A DNA stretch of 64,000 nucleotides from Methanolinea sp. (GCA_018262855.1 JADFDO010000012.1:1-64000), one strand, 5' to 3'. Positions 53,625 to 62,654 are shown, numbered from the stretch's first letter. Translations and numbers: made by a program. The notes: generated by a model from the letters alone, not told the origin.

Positions 53625-54920
53625 ATGGGCATCCGGTTTTTTCGCGGGCAGAAGATAAAATACGAGCATGAATTCGGGCAGCTTCAGGAGATAGTCGAGA
53701 TACTCAGGAAAGAGTACCCGAAGGAGCCTGTCTACCTTCTTACAGGTGTCCTTGTCGCCAACGGGCAGATCGACTGCGTGATACTCACAAAAAATGGCCC
53801 CCTGATCCTCGATCTCAAGGCATTTAAAGGCGAGATTACCGGGGTTGAGAATGGCAACTGGGAGGTAAAGACAAAAGACGGGACCCTGCCCCTCCCCAAC
53901 CTCTTCCTCCAGGCCAAGATTCACCGCCAGGACTTTATCGACCGGATTATACCCACATGCAGGAGTAATTTTCCCCATATAGGCGAGGCAAACCTCCGAA
54001 AGACCGGATCGTGGCTCTATTTGTGCCGGGGCAGCACGTATCCTGACGGCCAGATCGATTTTCGAAAGGTAAAATGGTTCCGAATCGCAACAGGAGATGA
54101 CCTTATCCAGAAGATGCGATTCCTGGAATCAGGATATACCCTGCGCATCCAGGATATGGACGCCATTGTCAAAGCACTGCGGCTCGAGGAGTATTCATTT
54201 GAGGATGATGCCCCGCTTGTTCCCGTTTCAAAAACGCCCAAAAAACCGCTTGTCTCGAGGACAACCCTCATCCTGCTCCTCATTATCCTTGCACTCTTCT
54301 GCCTTGCTCTCTTTATCATCCTGGCGTTCCCCGGAGCGAAGATCGCGGCGGCGAACGCCCTGCATGGAGTGATAACTCTTACCGGAGGCTGGGTACATAC
54401 CGTCGCAAAAGATTCTTTCAAAACAAACTCGTCACAGGAAGACAGCCAGCAGGCACTCATATACTTAAACCGCCTCCGTTTTGGAGAGGGGGAGGCCCCA
54501 CTCTCCTTTGATGAACGGGCATATTCACTCGCACTTTCGCGTGCAAGGGATATGGCTGAGTTCAAGTACCTCAATTATACCAACCCCAACACGGGGTCAT
54601 CCGCTCTCGCGCTGAAACGATTGCATGGTTTTACCGAGAATGAAACCGTCTTCGAGACGCTCTATAGCCAGTGGACCGGGTATACGCCTGGTATCGAGCG
54701 GCAGGCGATTGACTCCTGGATCTCGGACCCCGGCAACCGCCAAAGACTCCTGTTTGACCACCCGTCAGGAGGGATGGCATGTGCTGACGGCTATTGTTCG
54801 TATATAGGGGTGCGAACGGTCCCACATACTCCCGCTGTCACGGATCTCACCGGTAATCTCACGAATGCCACAGATCCCTCACCGGCGTTAGCACTCCCGG
54901 GCCCCTCATCACTTTTTTAA
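53625..54920 (+). CDS. NERD nuclease-like domain joined through a membrane helix to a CAP domain
   Basis: A 431-residue fusion. Residues about 10-120 resemble the NERD domain, a nuclease-related fold, with GVLVANGQIDCVILTKNG and the following LDLKAFKGEI as the D...E-x-K-like active-site strip (here DLKAFKG). A hydrophobic helix spans about 213-237. From about 272 to 375 lies a CAP (SCP/PR-1) domain with YLNRLRFGEG, SRARDMAEFKYLNY and later WISDPGNRQRLL. Orientation would put NERD inside and CAP outside. The ATG at 53625 gives a plausible start. Function unknown. Confidence 0.82.
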   Translation: MGIRFFRGQKIKYEHEFGQLQEIVEILRKEYPKEPVYLLTGVLVANGQIDCVILTKNGPLILDLKAFKGEITGVENGNWEVKTKDGTLPLPNLFLQAKIHRQDFIDRIIPTCRSNFPHIGEANLRKTGSWLYLCRGSTYPDGQIDFRKVKWFRIATGDDLIQKMRFLESGYTLRIQDMDAIVKALRLEEYSFEDDAPLVPVSKTPKKPLVSRTTLILLLIILALFCLALFIILAFPGAKIAAANALHGVITLTGGWVHTVAKDSFKTNSSQEDSQQALIYLNRLRFGEGEAPLSFDERAYSLALSRARDMAEFKYLNYTNPNTGSSALALKRLHGFTENETVFETLYSQWTGYTPGIERQAIDSWISDPGNRQRLLFDHPSGGMACADGYCSYIGVRTVPHTPAVTDLTGNLTNATDPSPALALPGPSSLF

Positions 54921-54975
54921 CAAGGACGAGAGATTCGCTCTTTTCATGGTGCATGGATGTGTCCCGACCGGGGAA

Positions 54976-56178
54976 TCATATGGTTTCGATCCGGCCGTTG
55001 AGTGCAGTATACATCCGGATATTCTCGAGGACTGCAGACACATGAGATTGCATCTCAACTACCTCTTCCAGTGTCTTGATTTCATTAGGTTTTGAGATGG
55101 TGGCAGCAATCCTCGGTACCACTGAACATGCAAGATCGCCAGGATGAGAATCGAACGTGCCGATCTTCTTCGCCAGATGTACAGTCTCCTGCTTATCAAA
55201 CGCGAGCAGGGGACGAAGCAGCGGGACAGTTGCAGCACCTGAGACTACAGCCAGGTTGGCCATGGTCTGGGAGGCCACCTGGCCCAGGCTATCACCGGTG
55301 CAGAGGGCAAGATGGCCTTCACGCATCGCAAGTTCGCTCCCAAGATGCATCATGAATCGCTTACACAGGACGCAGCGCAGGCGGGGTGTCGCTCTCTCGA
55401 TGAGCGTTTCATAAAAATGCCCGGCATCAGCCTGATACAATCTCATGGGAAATCCGGAGCACCAGGTTGAGAGAATGGATAAGTGCCGGAGTGCGGTCGG
55501 CAGGACGTCCCTGCCTGCATAGGGCCCTGAATGAATATGTAGCGCATCGACCTCGCAGCCCCGTCTCATCATCTGCCAGATGGCGACAGGTGAGTCGATT
55601 CCGGATGAGAGTAAGGCAAGTATCTTCCCCTGCGTTCCCCAGGGAAGGCCGCCAGGTGCCGGGAGCCGGGTATCGTATACAAGTCCCCCGAACTCTCTCA
55701 ATTCCACGAATATTTCATACTCAGGCGAACCAAGGTCAACCCAGGCACCTGGTATGGCATTGATGATTGCAGAGCCCACGTCTGCTGCAAGTTCCTGGCT
55801 GGATAATCCCTCCACACCCTGGCGGCGGGCCCTGACGGCAAAACTCTGACCGCGGTGCAGTCTGACTGTGGCATATACGACTGCAGCGTCTTTCACTGCT
55901 TCAGGGTCCGGTGTTGTGCGAGTGCAAACCGAGACATCGACGACCCCGAAAATTCGCGAGAGTATTCGGGCTATTTCATCGGGCTTCTCCCCATGGAGTA
56001 GTATTCGTCCGCGATGCACCTCGGCACGGAAGGAGAGTCCGGCGGATTCGAGGGCACGCCCGCAATTCCTCAAAAGGAGACCGACGAAGTGCCGCTTGAC
56101 TGGTTCACTCTTGAGGAAGAGCTCCCCATACCGAAGCATCACAACTTTTTCTTCCGGAAAAGCAGGCCCATGCAACAT
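54976..56178 (-). CDS. thiI: ThiI-type tRNA 4-thiouridine synthase
   Basis: A 400-residue protein with an N-terminal ferredoxin-like/THUMP region (about 1-165) and a PP-loop ATP-pyrophosphatase domain with LLSSGIDSPVAIW near residue 190. A CVLCKR pair follows. It activates U8 of tRNA for 4-thiouridine formation; archaeal members use a CxxC pair for sulfur transfer instead of a rhodanese domain. No rhodanese extension is present, which fits archaea. An ATG 13 codons downstream could also be used. Confidence 0.9.
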   Translation of the reverse strand: MLHGPAFPEEKVVMLRYGELFLKSEPVKRHFVGLLLRNCGRALESAGLSFRAEVHRGRILLHGEKPDEIARILSRIFGVVDVSVCTRTTPDPEAVKDAAVVYATVRLHRGQSFAVRARRQGVEGLSSQELAADVGSAIINAIPGAWVDLGSPEYEIFVELREFGGLVYDTRLPAPGGLPWGTQGKILALLSSGIDSPVAIWQMMRRGCEVDALHIHSGPYAGRDVLPTALRHLSILSTWCSGFPMRLYQADAGHFYETLIERATPRLRCVLCKRFMMHLGSELAMREGHLALCTGDSLGQVASQTMANLAVVSGAATVPLLRPLLAFDKQETVHLAKKIGTFDSHPGDLACSVVPRIAATISKPNEIKTLEEVVEMQSHVSAVLENIRMYTALNGRIETI

Positions 56179-56380
56179 GGTGTGATGTGTATGTGATGTG
56201 AAGAATGATAATAGCAGGGTAAAACATCGCTCTAATCAGGGGGGATGGAACAAGGATTTTGGAGGTTCGTATCCGGTTGAATTGATCATGTAAATCGGAA
56301 TGATAGCGAACATTGAACGGAAAGTCACCTCCTTTTCTGTCAAATTCCGATACACCTTTAATATAAAGGAGAATACCTGT

Positions 56381-57019
56381 ATGACAATGGCAAAAAAGAA
56401 GGAGAAAGCAGCAAGCGCCGAGGAGCCGCTCAAACTGTTCTATATCTTCTACAACCAGGAGCGGTGGGACAACTGGATAAAGACACTCCGGGAGTCGAAT
56501 TTCGAGGCAGACCCCAAGAGCGAGGAGATGCCTGAAGGGTATACCACACTCTACAACTTCTCAATGGATATCACCCTCTCGGTTCTGAAGATAGTCAAAC
56601 TCTTCCAGAACGGACGGTACACGAAGGAAGAAGCGATCGAGAAACTGAATGCAGTCGAGGCAATCGTCATGTGCGAAGCCCCAGAGGACGATCTCGAGGA
56701 GTATATCGAGTCCCTGCAGCTCTCGCTCCTGGCCCTCTTTGCCAGCTGCCGGAAATTCCTTGACGGGGGATACCAGAGCGATATAAAGACGCTCGTCAAG
56801 GACGGGAGAAAGATTGTTGAGAAGGATATGGAGAAAGCCCTCGACATTGCAGCCGATATCGGGGCGAGCGTGATTGGCGGGGCTTCCTGTTGCGGGAAGT
56901 ATGTAAAAGATGATATCGAACAGCCTACCCTCTTCGACGAGTGGTTGATCGAGATCGAGAGCATGGCAGAAGCAGTCGCGTCCCTCAAGAACTTCGATGA
57001 AGAGGCCGGCGAGACGTGA
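56381..57019 (+). CDS. DUF2150 family protein
   Basis: A 212-residue soluble helical protein with the family opening FYIFYNQERWDNWIKTLRESNFEADPK, then KEEAIEKLNAVEAIVM and DEWLIEIESMAE. DUF2150 is restricted to archaea, mainly methanogens, and has no known function. The ATG at 56381 follows AAAGGAGAA. Its stop overlaps a GTG start of the next gene (57016) as GTGA, so the two proteins are likely made together. Confidence 0.85.
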   Translation: MTMAKKKEKAASAEEPLKLFYIFYNQERWDNWIKTLRESNFEADPKSEEMPEGYTTLYNFSMDITLSVLKIVKLFQNGRYTKEEAIEKLNAVEAIVMCEAPEDDLEEYIESLQLSLLALFASCRKFLDGGYQSDIKTLVKDGRKIVEKDMEKALDIAADIGASVIGGASCCGKYVKDDIEQPTLFDEWLIEIESMAEAVASLKNFDEEAGET

Positions 57020-57468
57020 TTGCCCAGAAGGCACGTTTCCGGCATGCCCGGAAACTCGAACGCCTGGCAGGCTACCGGATCCCCGACCAGGCGTTCCACG
57101 GCGCGACCCTTGAAGCGGTCTCATCGAGGCTCAACTACGACCGCCTCGACCATACCCTCCATGACCAGATGCTCAACTTCATCCACTCCTTCATGCGCTG
57201 CAGGTGCCGGGAGACTCCGCTCTGCGGGTGCCCTGAGAAAAAATTCTCAAGGGAGATCCTGGAACTGCGTGAGAACGACCTTGACCACCGCCAGATCGCC
57301 CAGTTCCTCCAGGAAGAGTACGGGATTGATATCTACCCTGCCGATATACTTTCATACCTCGAGGATTCCGTCCACGTCCTCGAGGCGATTCGTGACATCG
57401 CCCGCCTGCAGGAGATGCCCGACCTCTGCAGCAAGGCCGGGACCCACATCGATATGCTGGAACGCTGA
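57016..57468 (+). CDS. DUF5814-like helicase-associated domain protein
   Basis: A 150-residue protein with an RCRCRETPLCGCPEKKFS cysteine-rich element at about 62-79 followed by LRENDLDHRQIAQFLQEEYGIDIYPADILSYLEDSVHVLEA. The second part resembles the DUF5814 domain found at the C terminus of archaeal superfamily II helicases, here on its own. The cysteines could bind zinc. It is translationally coupled to the DUF2150 gene. Function unknown; binding nucleic acid or a partner helicase is plausible. Confidence 0.65.
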   Translation: MIAQKARFRHARKLERLAGYRIPDQAFHGATLEAVSSRLNYDRLDHTLHDQMLNFIHSFMRCRCRETPLCGCPEKKFSREILELRENDLDHRQIAQFLQEEYGIDIYPADILSYLEDSVHVLEAIRDIARLQEMPDLCSKAGTHIDMLER

Positions 57469-57640
57469 GTCCTTTCTGATGATGGTGTGGTAACGATCCC
57501 CGGGTTTCCTCATTGCCGGAATTCAGGTATACTCAAAATCTTCAGACATTCGCTTCTGAATCACCAGGGCTAATCCGTGCGGACAATCTGTAATTATATT
57601 GCAACGGATATCATTCCCTTTGTATGAGTGTGAGAGTGCC

Positions 57641-58036
57641 ATGAGGGAACCGATGAAAAAGATGCTCTCCGTGACATGGACACGTCTCCCGGGGGAAGAA
57701 AGACCCTGTGTTCGCTGTAGCGATACCGGGGTGTCTTTCTCCGAGCTTCTCTCGTCAATCCGCCCGCTTTTAGAGAGAGATGGCATCAAAGTTACCTGTG
57801 AAGAGAACACTCAGCTACCTTCCGAGACATCCCGCGATGGAACCTTCATGCTGAACGGTAAAAACCTTGAAGACCTGGTGAGGGAAGCCGATCGGGCTGG
57901 CTTTTTGTGCCATTCTTCGAAATGCCAGCCGTTTACCTCTTCTGTCGAGATTACACGGAATGAACGAGGAGAACGGTGCGTGAAGGCTCCCGAGATCCTC
58001 TTCAGAAAAGCGATCCTCGCGTCCCTGGAAGATTAA
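57641..58036 (+). CDS. DUF2703 family protein
   Basis: A 131-residue protein with VTWTRLPGEERPCVRCSDTG, typical of the DUF2703 family (thioredoxin-like fold with a CxxC pair: C-V-R-C), followed by LLERDGIKVTCEENTQLP and NGKNLEDL. The CxxC pair suggests a redox or metal-binding role. ATG at 57641 is the most likely start. It faces the slipin gene. Function unknown. Confidence 0.78.
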   Translation: MREPMKKMLSVTWTRLPGEERPCVRCSDTGVSFSELLSSIRPLLERDGIKVTCEENTQLPSETSRDGTFMLNGKNLEDLVREADRAGFLCHSSKCQPFTSSVEITRNERGERCVKAPEILFRKAILASLED

Positions 58037-58102
58037 CTCTACCGGAAGAGGTTTTATCCCCCTCAGGACTGTAATTGTGTATTAAAATAAAAAATGAGCA
58101 TA

Positions 58103-59068
58103 TCAGGCTGAATCAACCGGTTCTTTCTTCTCTTTGTTATCTTTCTCATCCAGTTGAGTTGTTTTCCTGTTTTGCCCCTTCACCATCGCCTGGTCCTGGA
58201 GCTGCCGCGAGAGGGCTATCATCCCGGAAGTATCCCCGAGTGTCATCGTATCAAGAACCGATGCGGGAACGATGACAAGGCTGGCCTTCTCTTTCAGGCC
58301 CTCGTACAGCATGTTCATCGCCCTAAGGTGGAGCGCGGTCGGGTTATTCTGGTAGGTCCTCGCAGCCTCCTCGAACTTCTCCGCGACCTGACGTTCGGAG
58401 TCGCCGAGGATCACCCTGGCCTGGCGCTCGCGTTCCGCCTGGGCCTGCATGGACATGGCGTCCTGCAACTCGTTCGGGATCAGCACATCCCGGATCTCGA
58501 CGGATGACACATGGATGCCCCAGTGTTCCGCCCTGCCCTCGATGATTTTCTGGAGCTCGAGGTCAAGTTTCTCTCTTCCTTCGAGCATCTCTGCAAGGTT
58601 GGATCTCCCGATGACCTCCCGGAGAGCCGTCTGGGCCGCCCAGCTTACAGCGGTCTTGTAATCCTCAACTTCAAGTGCCGCCCGCTGCGGATCCACCACT
58701 TTCCAGAACAACACGGCTTCGACATCGACAGGGACCGTATCCTTGGTGAGTGTCTTTTCAGCGGTGAAGGAGGTCGTGATGATACGGGTATCTATCCAGT
58801 AGGCGACTGTCTCGGCAAGAGGGGTGATCACGAAGACCCCCGGACCGTAGAGCCCCTTGTACTTCCCGAGCCGGAGCACGACTGCCTTTTCCCACTGGTT
58901 TGCGAGCTGGATAGCTGCAGCGACAATGAGGGCAACAACAAGCATGGCAAGTGCAATGCCAAGGAAGAGGCCCTGTCCGGTCATGGAATAGAGGGCATAG
59001 GCAATCCAGATACCGATGAGGAACAGGATCGCGAAGATAGCGGCCTGGAGCGGATTCGGCTGCTTCAT
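58103..59068 (-). CDS. Slipin (SPFH/band 7 family) membrane protein
   Basis: A 321-residue protein with two hydrophobic helices (about 8-30 and 33-53) and a following SPFH domain with VVLRLGKYKGLYGPGVFVITPLAE and VDVEAVLFWKVVDPQRA, a later RAEHWGIHVSSVEIRDV, and a C-terminal coiled-coil region. Slipins scaffold membrane microdomains and are often paired with an NfeD protease; no such gene is adjacent here. Placement near the methyltransferase gene is coincidental. Confidence 0.93.
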   Translation of the reverse strand: MKQPNPLQAAIFAILFLIGIWIAYALYSMTGQGLFLGIALAMLVVALIVAAAIQLANQWEKAVVLRLGKYKGLYGPGVFVITPLAETVAYWIDTRIITTSFTAEKTLTKDTVPVDVEAVLFWKVVDPQRAALEVEDYKTAVSWAAQTALREVIGRSNLAEMLEGREKLDLELQKIIEGRAEHWGIHVSSVEIRDVLIPNELQDAMSMQAQAERERQARVILGDSERQVAEKFEEAARTYQNNPTALHLRAMNMLYEGLKEKASLVIVPASVLDTMTLGDTSGMIALSRQLQDQAMVKGQNRKTTQLDEKDNKEKKEPVDSA

Positions 59069-59152
59069 AGCTGTCCACTCTCCATCCTCATCCCATAAGA
59101 CTATGGATGGAGGTATCCTCCATGAGATGCCAGGGATCCGGACATTCGGGTG

Positions 59153-59983
59153 TTACCAGATGGGATACGCAGCATCAGATGTATCCCAAGAGCGTTCCAT
59201 ATCGAATACGTACCTGCCAATTCCTGGTGCCACGTTTCCGCATCTCCGGATACAACGAATTTTCAGCCCCGCACCGGAATACTCCTTCGCAAGAGCAGGG
59301 ATTTGCGTTGGGTTCTTGAAGGTGTAGAAGTGTACTATTCCCCCCGGGCGGACAAGGGGCATGACAAGGAAGAGGGAACGATCAAACCCATAGGGTGCAG
59401 GGATTATCGCACGGTCATAGCCGGGACAAAGGGTGGGGATGATCTCCTCCAGGTCTCCTTCAAAAAGAATGATGTGCGTTTCAACACGGTTAAACCTGGC
59501 ATTCTCCCTGAGAAAAATGCATGAATCAGGGTTCTTCTCGATCGCAGTCACCCATCCACCCCTCCTCGCCGGAGGTATTGCGAAGGGCCCTACTCCCGCA
59601 AAGGGAACCAGGACTCTTTCATCTTCGCTCACCTGAGTCCAGACACGCCTTCTCTCATATGCGAGCCTGCTTGAGAAGAACGATCGTGCAACATCAAGCC
59701 TGTAGGAGAACCCATATTCCCTGTGCAGTGTGGTGGTCGTTGTTCCTGAAACAAGTTCCATGGCTGGGACTCGGTAGTCTCCTCTGGGTATAGGATCCTT
59801 AAAAAGGACAGAGCGGATATTGTGGTGGCGCGAGAGAATTGCTGACACGATATGAGCCCGGAAGTCACCGAGATGGGGAGGCAGGGATACTACTGCAATA
59901 TCTCCTATGATCTGGAACCCTGAAGGCACGTCCCTTACAACATCCTGAGGAAGGACACTGATGAGATCATCTTTGAGAGCCAA
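59153..59983 (-). CDS. Trm5/TYW2-like class I SAM methyltransferase
   Basis: A 276-residue protein with MVGD..V-type N-terminal part (IIGDIAVVSLP), the conserved stretch LHREYGFSYRLDVARSFFSSRLAYERRRV, the SAM-binding motif LVPFAGVGPFAI and FKNPTQIP near the C terminus. The pattern fits tRNA(Phe) G37 methyltransferase (Trm5) or the wybutosine enzyme TYW2. The residue group normally reading NLP(P) is here PAPYGF, so activity is not certain. It has no operon partner. Confidence 0.75.
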   Translation of the reverse strand: MALKDDLISVLPQDVVRDVPSGFQIIGDIAVVSLPPHLGDFRAHIVSAILSRHHNIRSVLFKDPIPRGDYRVPAMELVSGTTTTTLHREYGFSYRLDVARSFFSSRLAYERRRVWTQVSEDERVLVPFAGVGPFAIPPARRGGWVTAIEKNPDSCIFLRENARFNRVETHIILFEGDLEEIIPTLCPGYDRAIIPAPYGFDRSLFLVMPLVRPGGIVHFYTFKNPTQIPALAKEYSGAGLKIRCIRRCGNVAPGIGRYVFDMERSWDTSDAAYPIW

Positions 59984-60062
59984 GGCATTGAACCGGGTTG
60001 TTCATATTCCTACATGAAAGTATCCGGCATCGCAGAGGGAACGACTCGAAGGATCGGGAGAA

Positions 60063-60584
60063 ATGGTTCTGCTTCCTTCATTACTGGCCAGAAGGGAAAG
60101 GAATGGGTTCCATTTTTACTGTGAAGTTGTTATGGGAGAGGATCATTGCAGGCGGATCCTGGCCTATGATGTGGACTTTGAACTGGTACGTCGAAGATGT
60201 GAATTTTACCTGGGTATCATATCCATTGGAACGGGCGGTGAAAAGCCCCTGTGCTGCCACCCTCTGGCCGGGTTGGGATCCGGTTCTCTCGAACCTCAGC
60301 GAGAAGGATCCAATCACCACCTTATCTTCTGCGAGGGTGGTTTTTTCAAGGATGTGCATATCCACTTCATGGACCACGATCCCAAATGGAGAGAGGAACT
60401 GCCTGAAGAAATCAAGGTGGCACGGGTGTTCTCCCTTGGTAAAGATCCCATTCACAAGGAGAGACTGGAGCAGGATCTCCCCTATCCGGGAGTCGCACCG
60501 TCCATTCATTGGTGGCTCCCCTCCCTCCCGGATCGTTCTGTGTTCATCGGAGGGGTTTCGGGGTATGAGAATATATTCCGTTGA
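60063..60584 (+). CDS. Uncharacterised protein, possibly frameshifted at its 5' end
   Basis: A 173-residue frame with archaeal-looking codon use and features such as GFHFYCEVVMGEDHCRR, ILAYDVDFELVRRRCEF and VHIHFMDHDPKW, ending in VSGYENIF. I recognise no family. A second frame starting at 60014 encodes 35 residues (MKVSGIAEGTTRR...) and would join it after a one-base shift near 60105-60120, so the true start may be 60014 with a frameshift. The opposite strand has an overlapping open frame with weaker composition. Confidence 0.4.
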   Translation: MVLLPSLLARRERNGFHFYCEVVMGEDHCRRILAYDVDFELVRRRCEFYLGIISIGTGGEKPLCCHPLAGLGSGSLEPQREGSNHHLIFCEGGFFKDVHIHFMDHDPKWREELPEEIKVARVFSLGKDPIHKERLEQDLPYPGVAPSIHWWLPSLPDRSVFIGGVSGYENIFR

Positions 60585-60695
60585 AGGGATGATGCTCTCT
60601 GGTCCTCATTGATAGACATACGAAACAGATTCTCCCCGAAGTATCCTGACTCCAGTTCTTGTATAGATGAGAGAAGACCATATTTATCACGGGGT

Positions 60696-60743
60696 TTCAC
60701 ATTCATCGCTGCGATGAATATTCATCATCAAAATGAATGTGAA
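60696..60743 (+). promoter_or_regulatory. Tandem inverted-repeat operator before the prenyltransferase gene
   Basis: Two adjacent copies of the 19-bp site ATTCAT-N7-ATGAAT (60701-60719 and 60720-60738) meet at the palindrome GATGAATATTCATC (60713-60726). The outer ends pair as TTCACATTCAT and ATGAATGTGAA over 11 bp. A TATA-like CATATTTATC lies at 60680-60689, so the sites cover the expected transcription start of the gene at 60767, suggesting repression by a dimeric or tetrameric regulator. Confidence 0.7.
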
Positions 60744-60766
60744 CTTCATCGATTCCTTTTATCCTC

Positions 60767-61678
60767 ATGGATTATATGAGGCCAGGCCACGGTGAATTCG
60801 GAGTTGAAAAGTACTTAAATTACCTGTTTCACGATGCAAAAAGAGTATGGGATTTTTTCCTTTATAGTTCGCTCTTTCTTGCAGTCGCAGCATTGGGCAT
60901 GGCATATATCTCATGCATGATCCAGGATATTGTATTTTCCCCCGCCATCGCTGCGATTCTTGCGATGGTGGTGTTTTCGGTGTATAACCTGAACAGAAAG
61001 ACGGATGAGGCCGAAGATGCCCTCAATCATGCCAGCCGTTTTAAGATCACAAATTCCTACTCACGGCCGCTCCTTTACCTTGCGATCGCAGCGTATATGG
61101 CAGCCCTTTGTATCTCCGCAGCGCATAATGCGACTGCTCTCGCCGTGACCACCATTCCACTCATCTGCGGTGTCCTCTACAGCTTACCAATCCTTCCCAG
61201 GTCTCTCGGGTATTCTCGTCTCAAGGAAATCCCGGTAGTAAAGAATCTGGTAGTGTCTCTTGCCTGGGGAAGTGCATTCGCGCTTGTGCCGTTATCAATC
61301 TCAGGGCTCGGACCCAATTCCAGCACGTTTATTGCATTCTTCCTGATATTCTGCTGGACATTTATCGCTTCAACATTACCTGATATCAGGGATAAAAATG
61401 GAGACGCGGCAACCGGGATAGTCACAATACCCGTCCTGATGGGAGTCTCAAGGACACGCACCATTCTCACAATCTTCAACGCATTCTCAGGGATCGTCAT
61501 CATTTTTCTCGCGAAAGGGATCCTTGCATCCAGAGTCGTCGGGTTAATAATTCTCTCCCTGCTGTATTCGGAGGGATGTATCCTGATCATACACACCACG
61601 GGAAATGACGACCTCCTCTGCGATGTAATATCTGATGGGCAATTTCTCGCGATTGGGCTGGCAGGGTTATTCTTTTAA
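60767..61678 (+). CDS. UbiA-family prenyltransferase
   Basis: A 303-residue membrane protein with about eight helices. The first Asp-rich motif is NLNRKTDEAED (N-x3-D-x3-D) near residues 76-86 and the second is LPDIRDKNGD near 205-214, which bind Mg2+ and the prenyl diphosphate. In archaea this family makes digeranylgeranylglyceryl phosphate lipids, quinone-like or heme-type products; the sequence does not decide. The gene follows the tandem operator and is followed by a DUF1724-type regulator. Confidence 0.85.
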   Translation: MDYMRPGHGEFGVEKYLNYLFHDAKRVWDFFLYSSLFLAVAALGMAYISCMIQDIVFSPAIAAILAMVVFSVYNLNRKTDEAEDALNHASRFKITNSYSRPLLYLAIAAYMAALCISAAHNATALAVTTIPLICGVLYSLPILPRSLGYSRLKEIPVVKNLVVSLAWGSAFALVPLSISGLGPNSSTFIAFFLIFCWTFIASTLPDIRDKNGDAATGIVTIPVLMGVSRTRTILTIFNAFSGIVIIFLAKGILASRVVGLIILSLLYSEGCILIIHTTGNDDLLCDVISDGQFLAIGLAGLFF

Positions 61679-61791
61679 TCCTGGATGTGTGTCTCATATA
61701 CCCCCATTCATTTTCTGAAGGATTGATGACTTCCGGAAGGAGGGATCAAATCGAATAGCATATTTTAAGGGGCGTGTTATCTGTACCTGAT

Positions 61792-62616
61792 ATGGATCCC
61801 CTTGAGATCTATGAACAGCATGCCAAGCTGATCCATTCAATTTACAACTCCCGTCTCAAGATACAGATACTGCTCACTCTTCTCAAAGGACAGGCTTCCC
61901 TTTCCCGGCTCAGAGACGTCACCGGCAGCACTTCACAGGCTATCATTCCAAAGATACGAGGATTGCAATCCCTGGCACTGGTGGAGCCCGAGGGATATGA
62001 TTACCGGCTCAGTGCTCTTGGCCGGGTAATCGCTGCTGAAGTGGAGACATATGTATACCTTATGGGAGGGATCGGGTCGCACCAGCAGTTCTGGGCTACT
62101 CATGATCTCCTGGGAATCCCGCCAAAACTCCTCGCCAGGATAGGTGACCTCCAGCTCGCAGAAGTCCAGTATGATACGACTGTGGATATGTTCTCGGTTT
62201 ATACGCATTACCTTTCCATCCTCAAGGAGGCTGCCTATATCCACGGGATCTCATCCGTGGCGAGCCCCGGTCTCGCACAGTTTCTAGCCGATAAGGTAAA
62301 AGAGGGCGTTCCTGTAGATCTCATCGTGAACGAGGAAGTTATCACAATTTTGAAGCAGGAACCTTATTCGGGCAATATCCGCAGCCTCTCGGGATTTTCG
62401 AATTTCAGGATATTCATTACCAGTGAGTACCTCATGCTTGGGCTCACTGTCACTGACAAGAATCTTTCCCTCGGGTTTTTTAAGAAAGACAGCAACCTCT
62501 ATGACAGCTCCGCCGATCTCTTCAGTGCAGATCCCACCGCGGTGGCGTGGGGCGAGGATCTTTTTAAGTATTTCAAGACACGTTCCACCCGGCTTGATAT
62601 CGATTCCGGGTTCTGA
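61792..62616 (+). CDS. Winged-helix transcriptional regulator of the DUF1724 type
   Basis: A 274-residue regulator common in methanogens. Residues about 1-85 form a winged helix-turn-helix (SRLKIQILLTLLKGQASLSRL, TGSTSQAIIPKIRGL), followed by a C-terminal domain (about 110-270) of the DUF1724/FilR1 family with AAYIHGISSVASPGL. Those regulators respond to unknown signals. The ATG at 61792 starts with the usual MDPLEI; an upstream start at 61774 is possible. It lies 110 bp after the prenyltransferase gene, so it may control it, but no matching operator appears in its own leader. Confidence 0.88.
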   Translation: MDPLEIYEQHAKLIHSIYNSRLKIQILLTLLKGQASLSRLRDVTGSTSQAIIPKIRGLQSLALVEPEGYDYRLSALGRVIAAEVETYVYLMGGIGSHQQFWATHDLLGIPPKLLARIGDLQLAEVQYDTTVDMFSVYTHYLSILKEAAYIHGISSVASPGLAQFLADKVKEGVPVDLIVNEEVITILKQEPYSGNIRSLSGFSNFRIFITSEYLMLGLTVTDKNLSLGFFKKDSNLYDSSADLFSADPTAVAWGEDLFKYFKTRSTRLDIDSGF

Positions 62617-62654
62617 CATGATACAAAGGACCTGATGATCATAGTATTGCACCA

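Noticed and set aside
60081-60509. Antisense frame of 142 codons opposite the uncharacterised gene
   Set aside because: The forward frame has more typical residue and codon use; the antisense one ends in a PGQ-rich tail with no recognisable domain. The choice is not certain.
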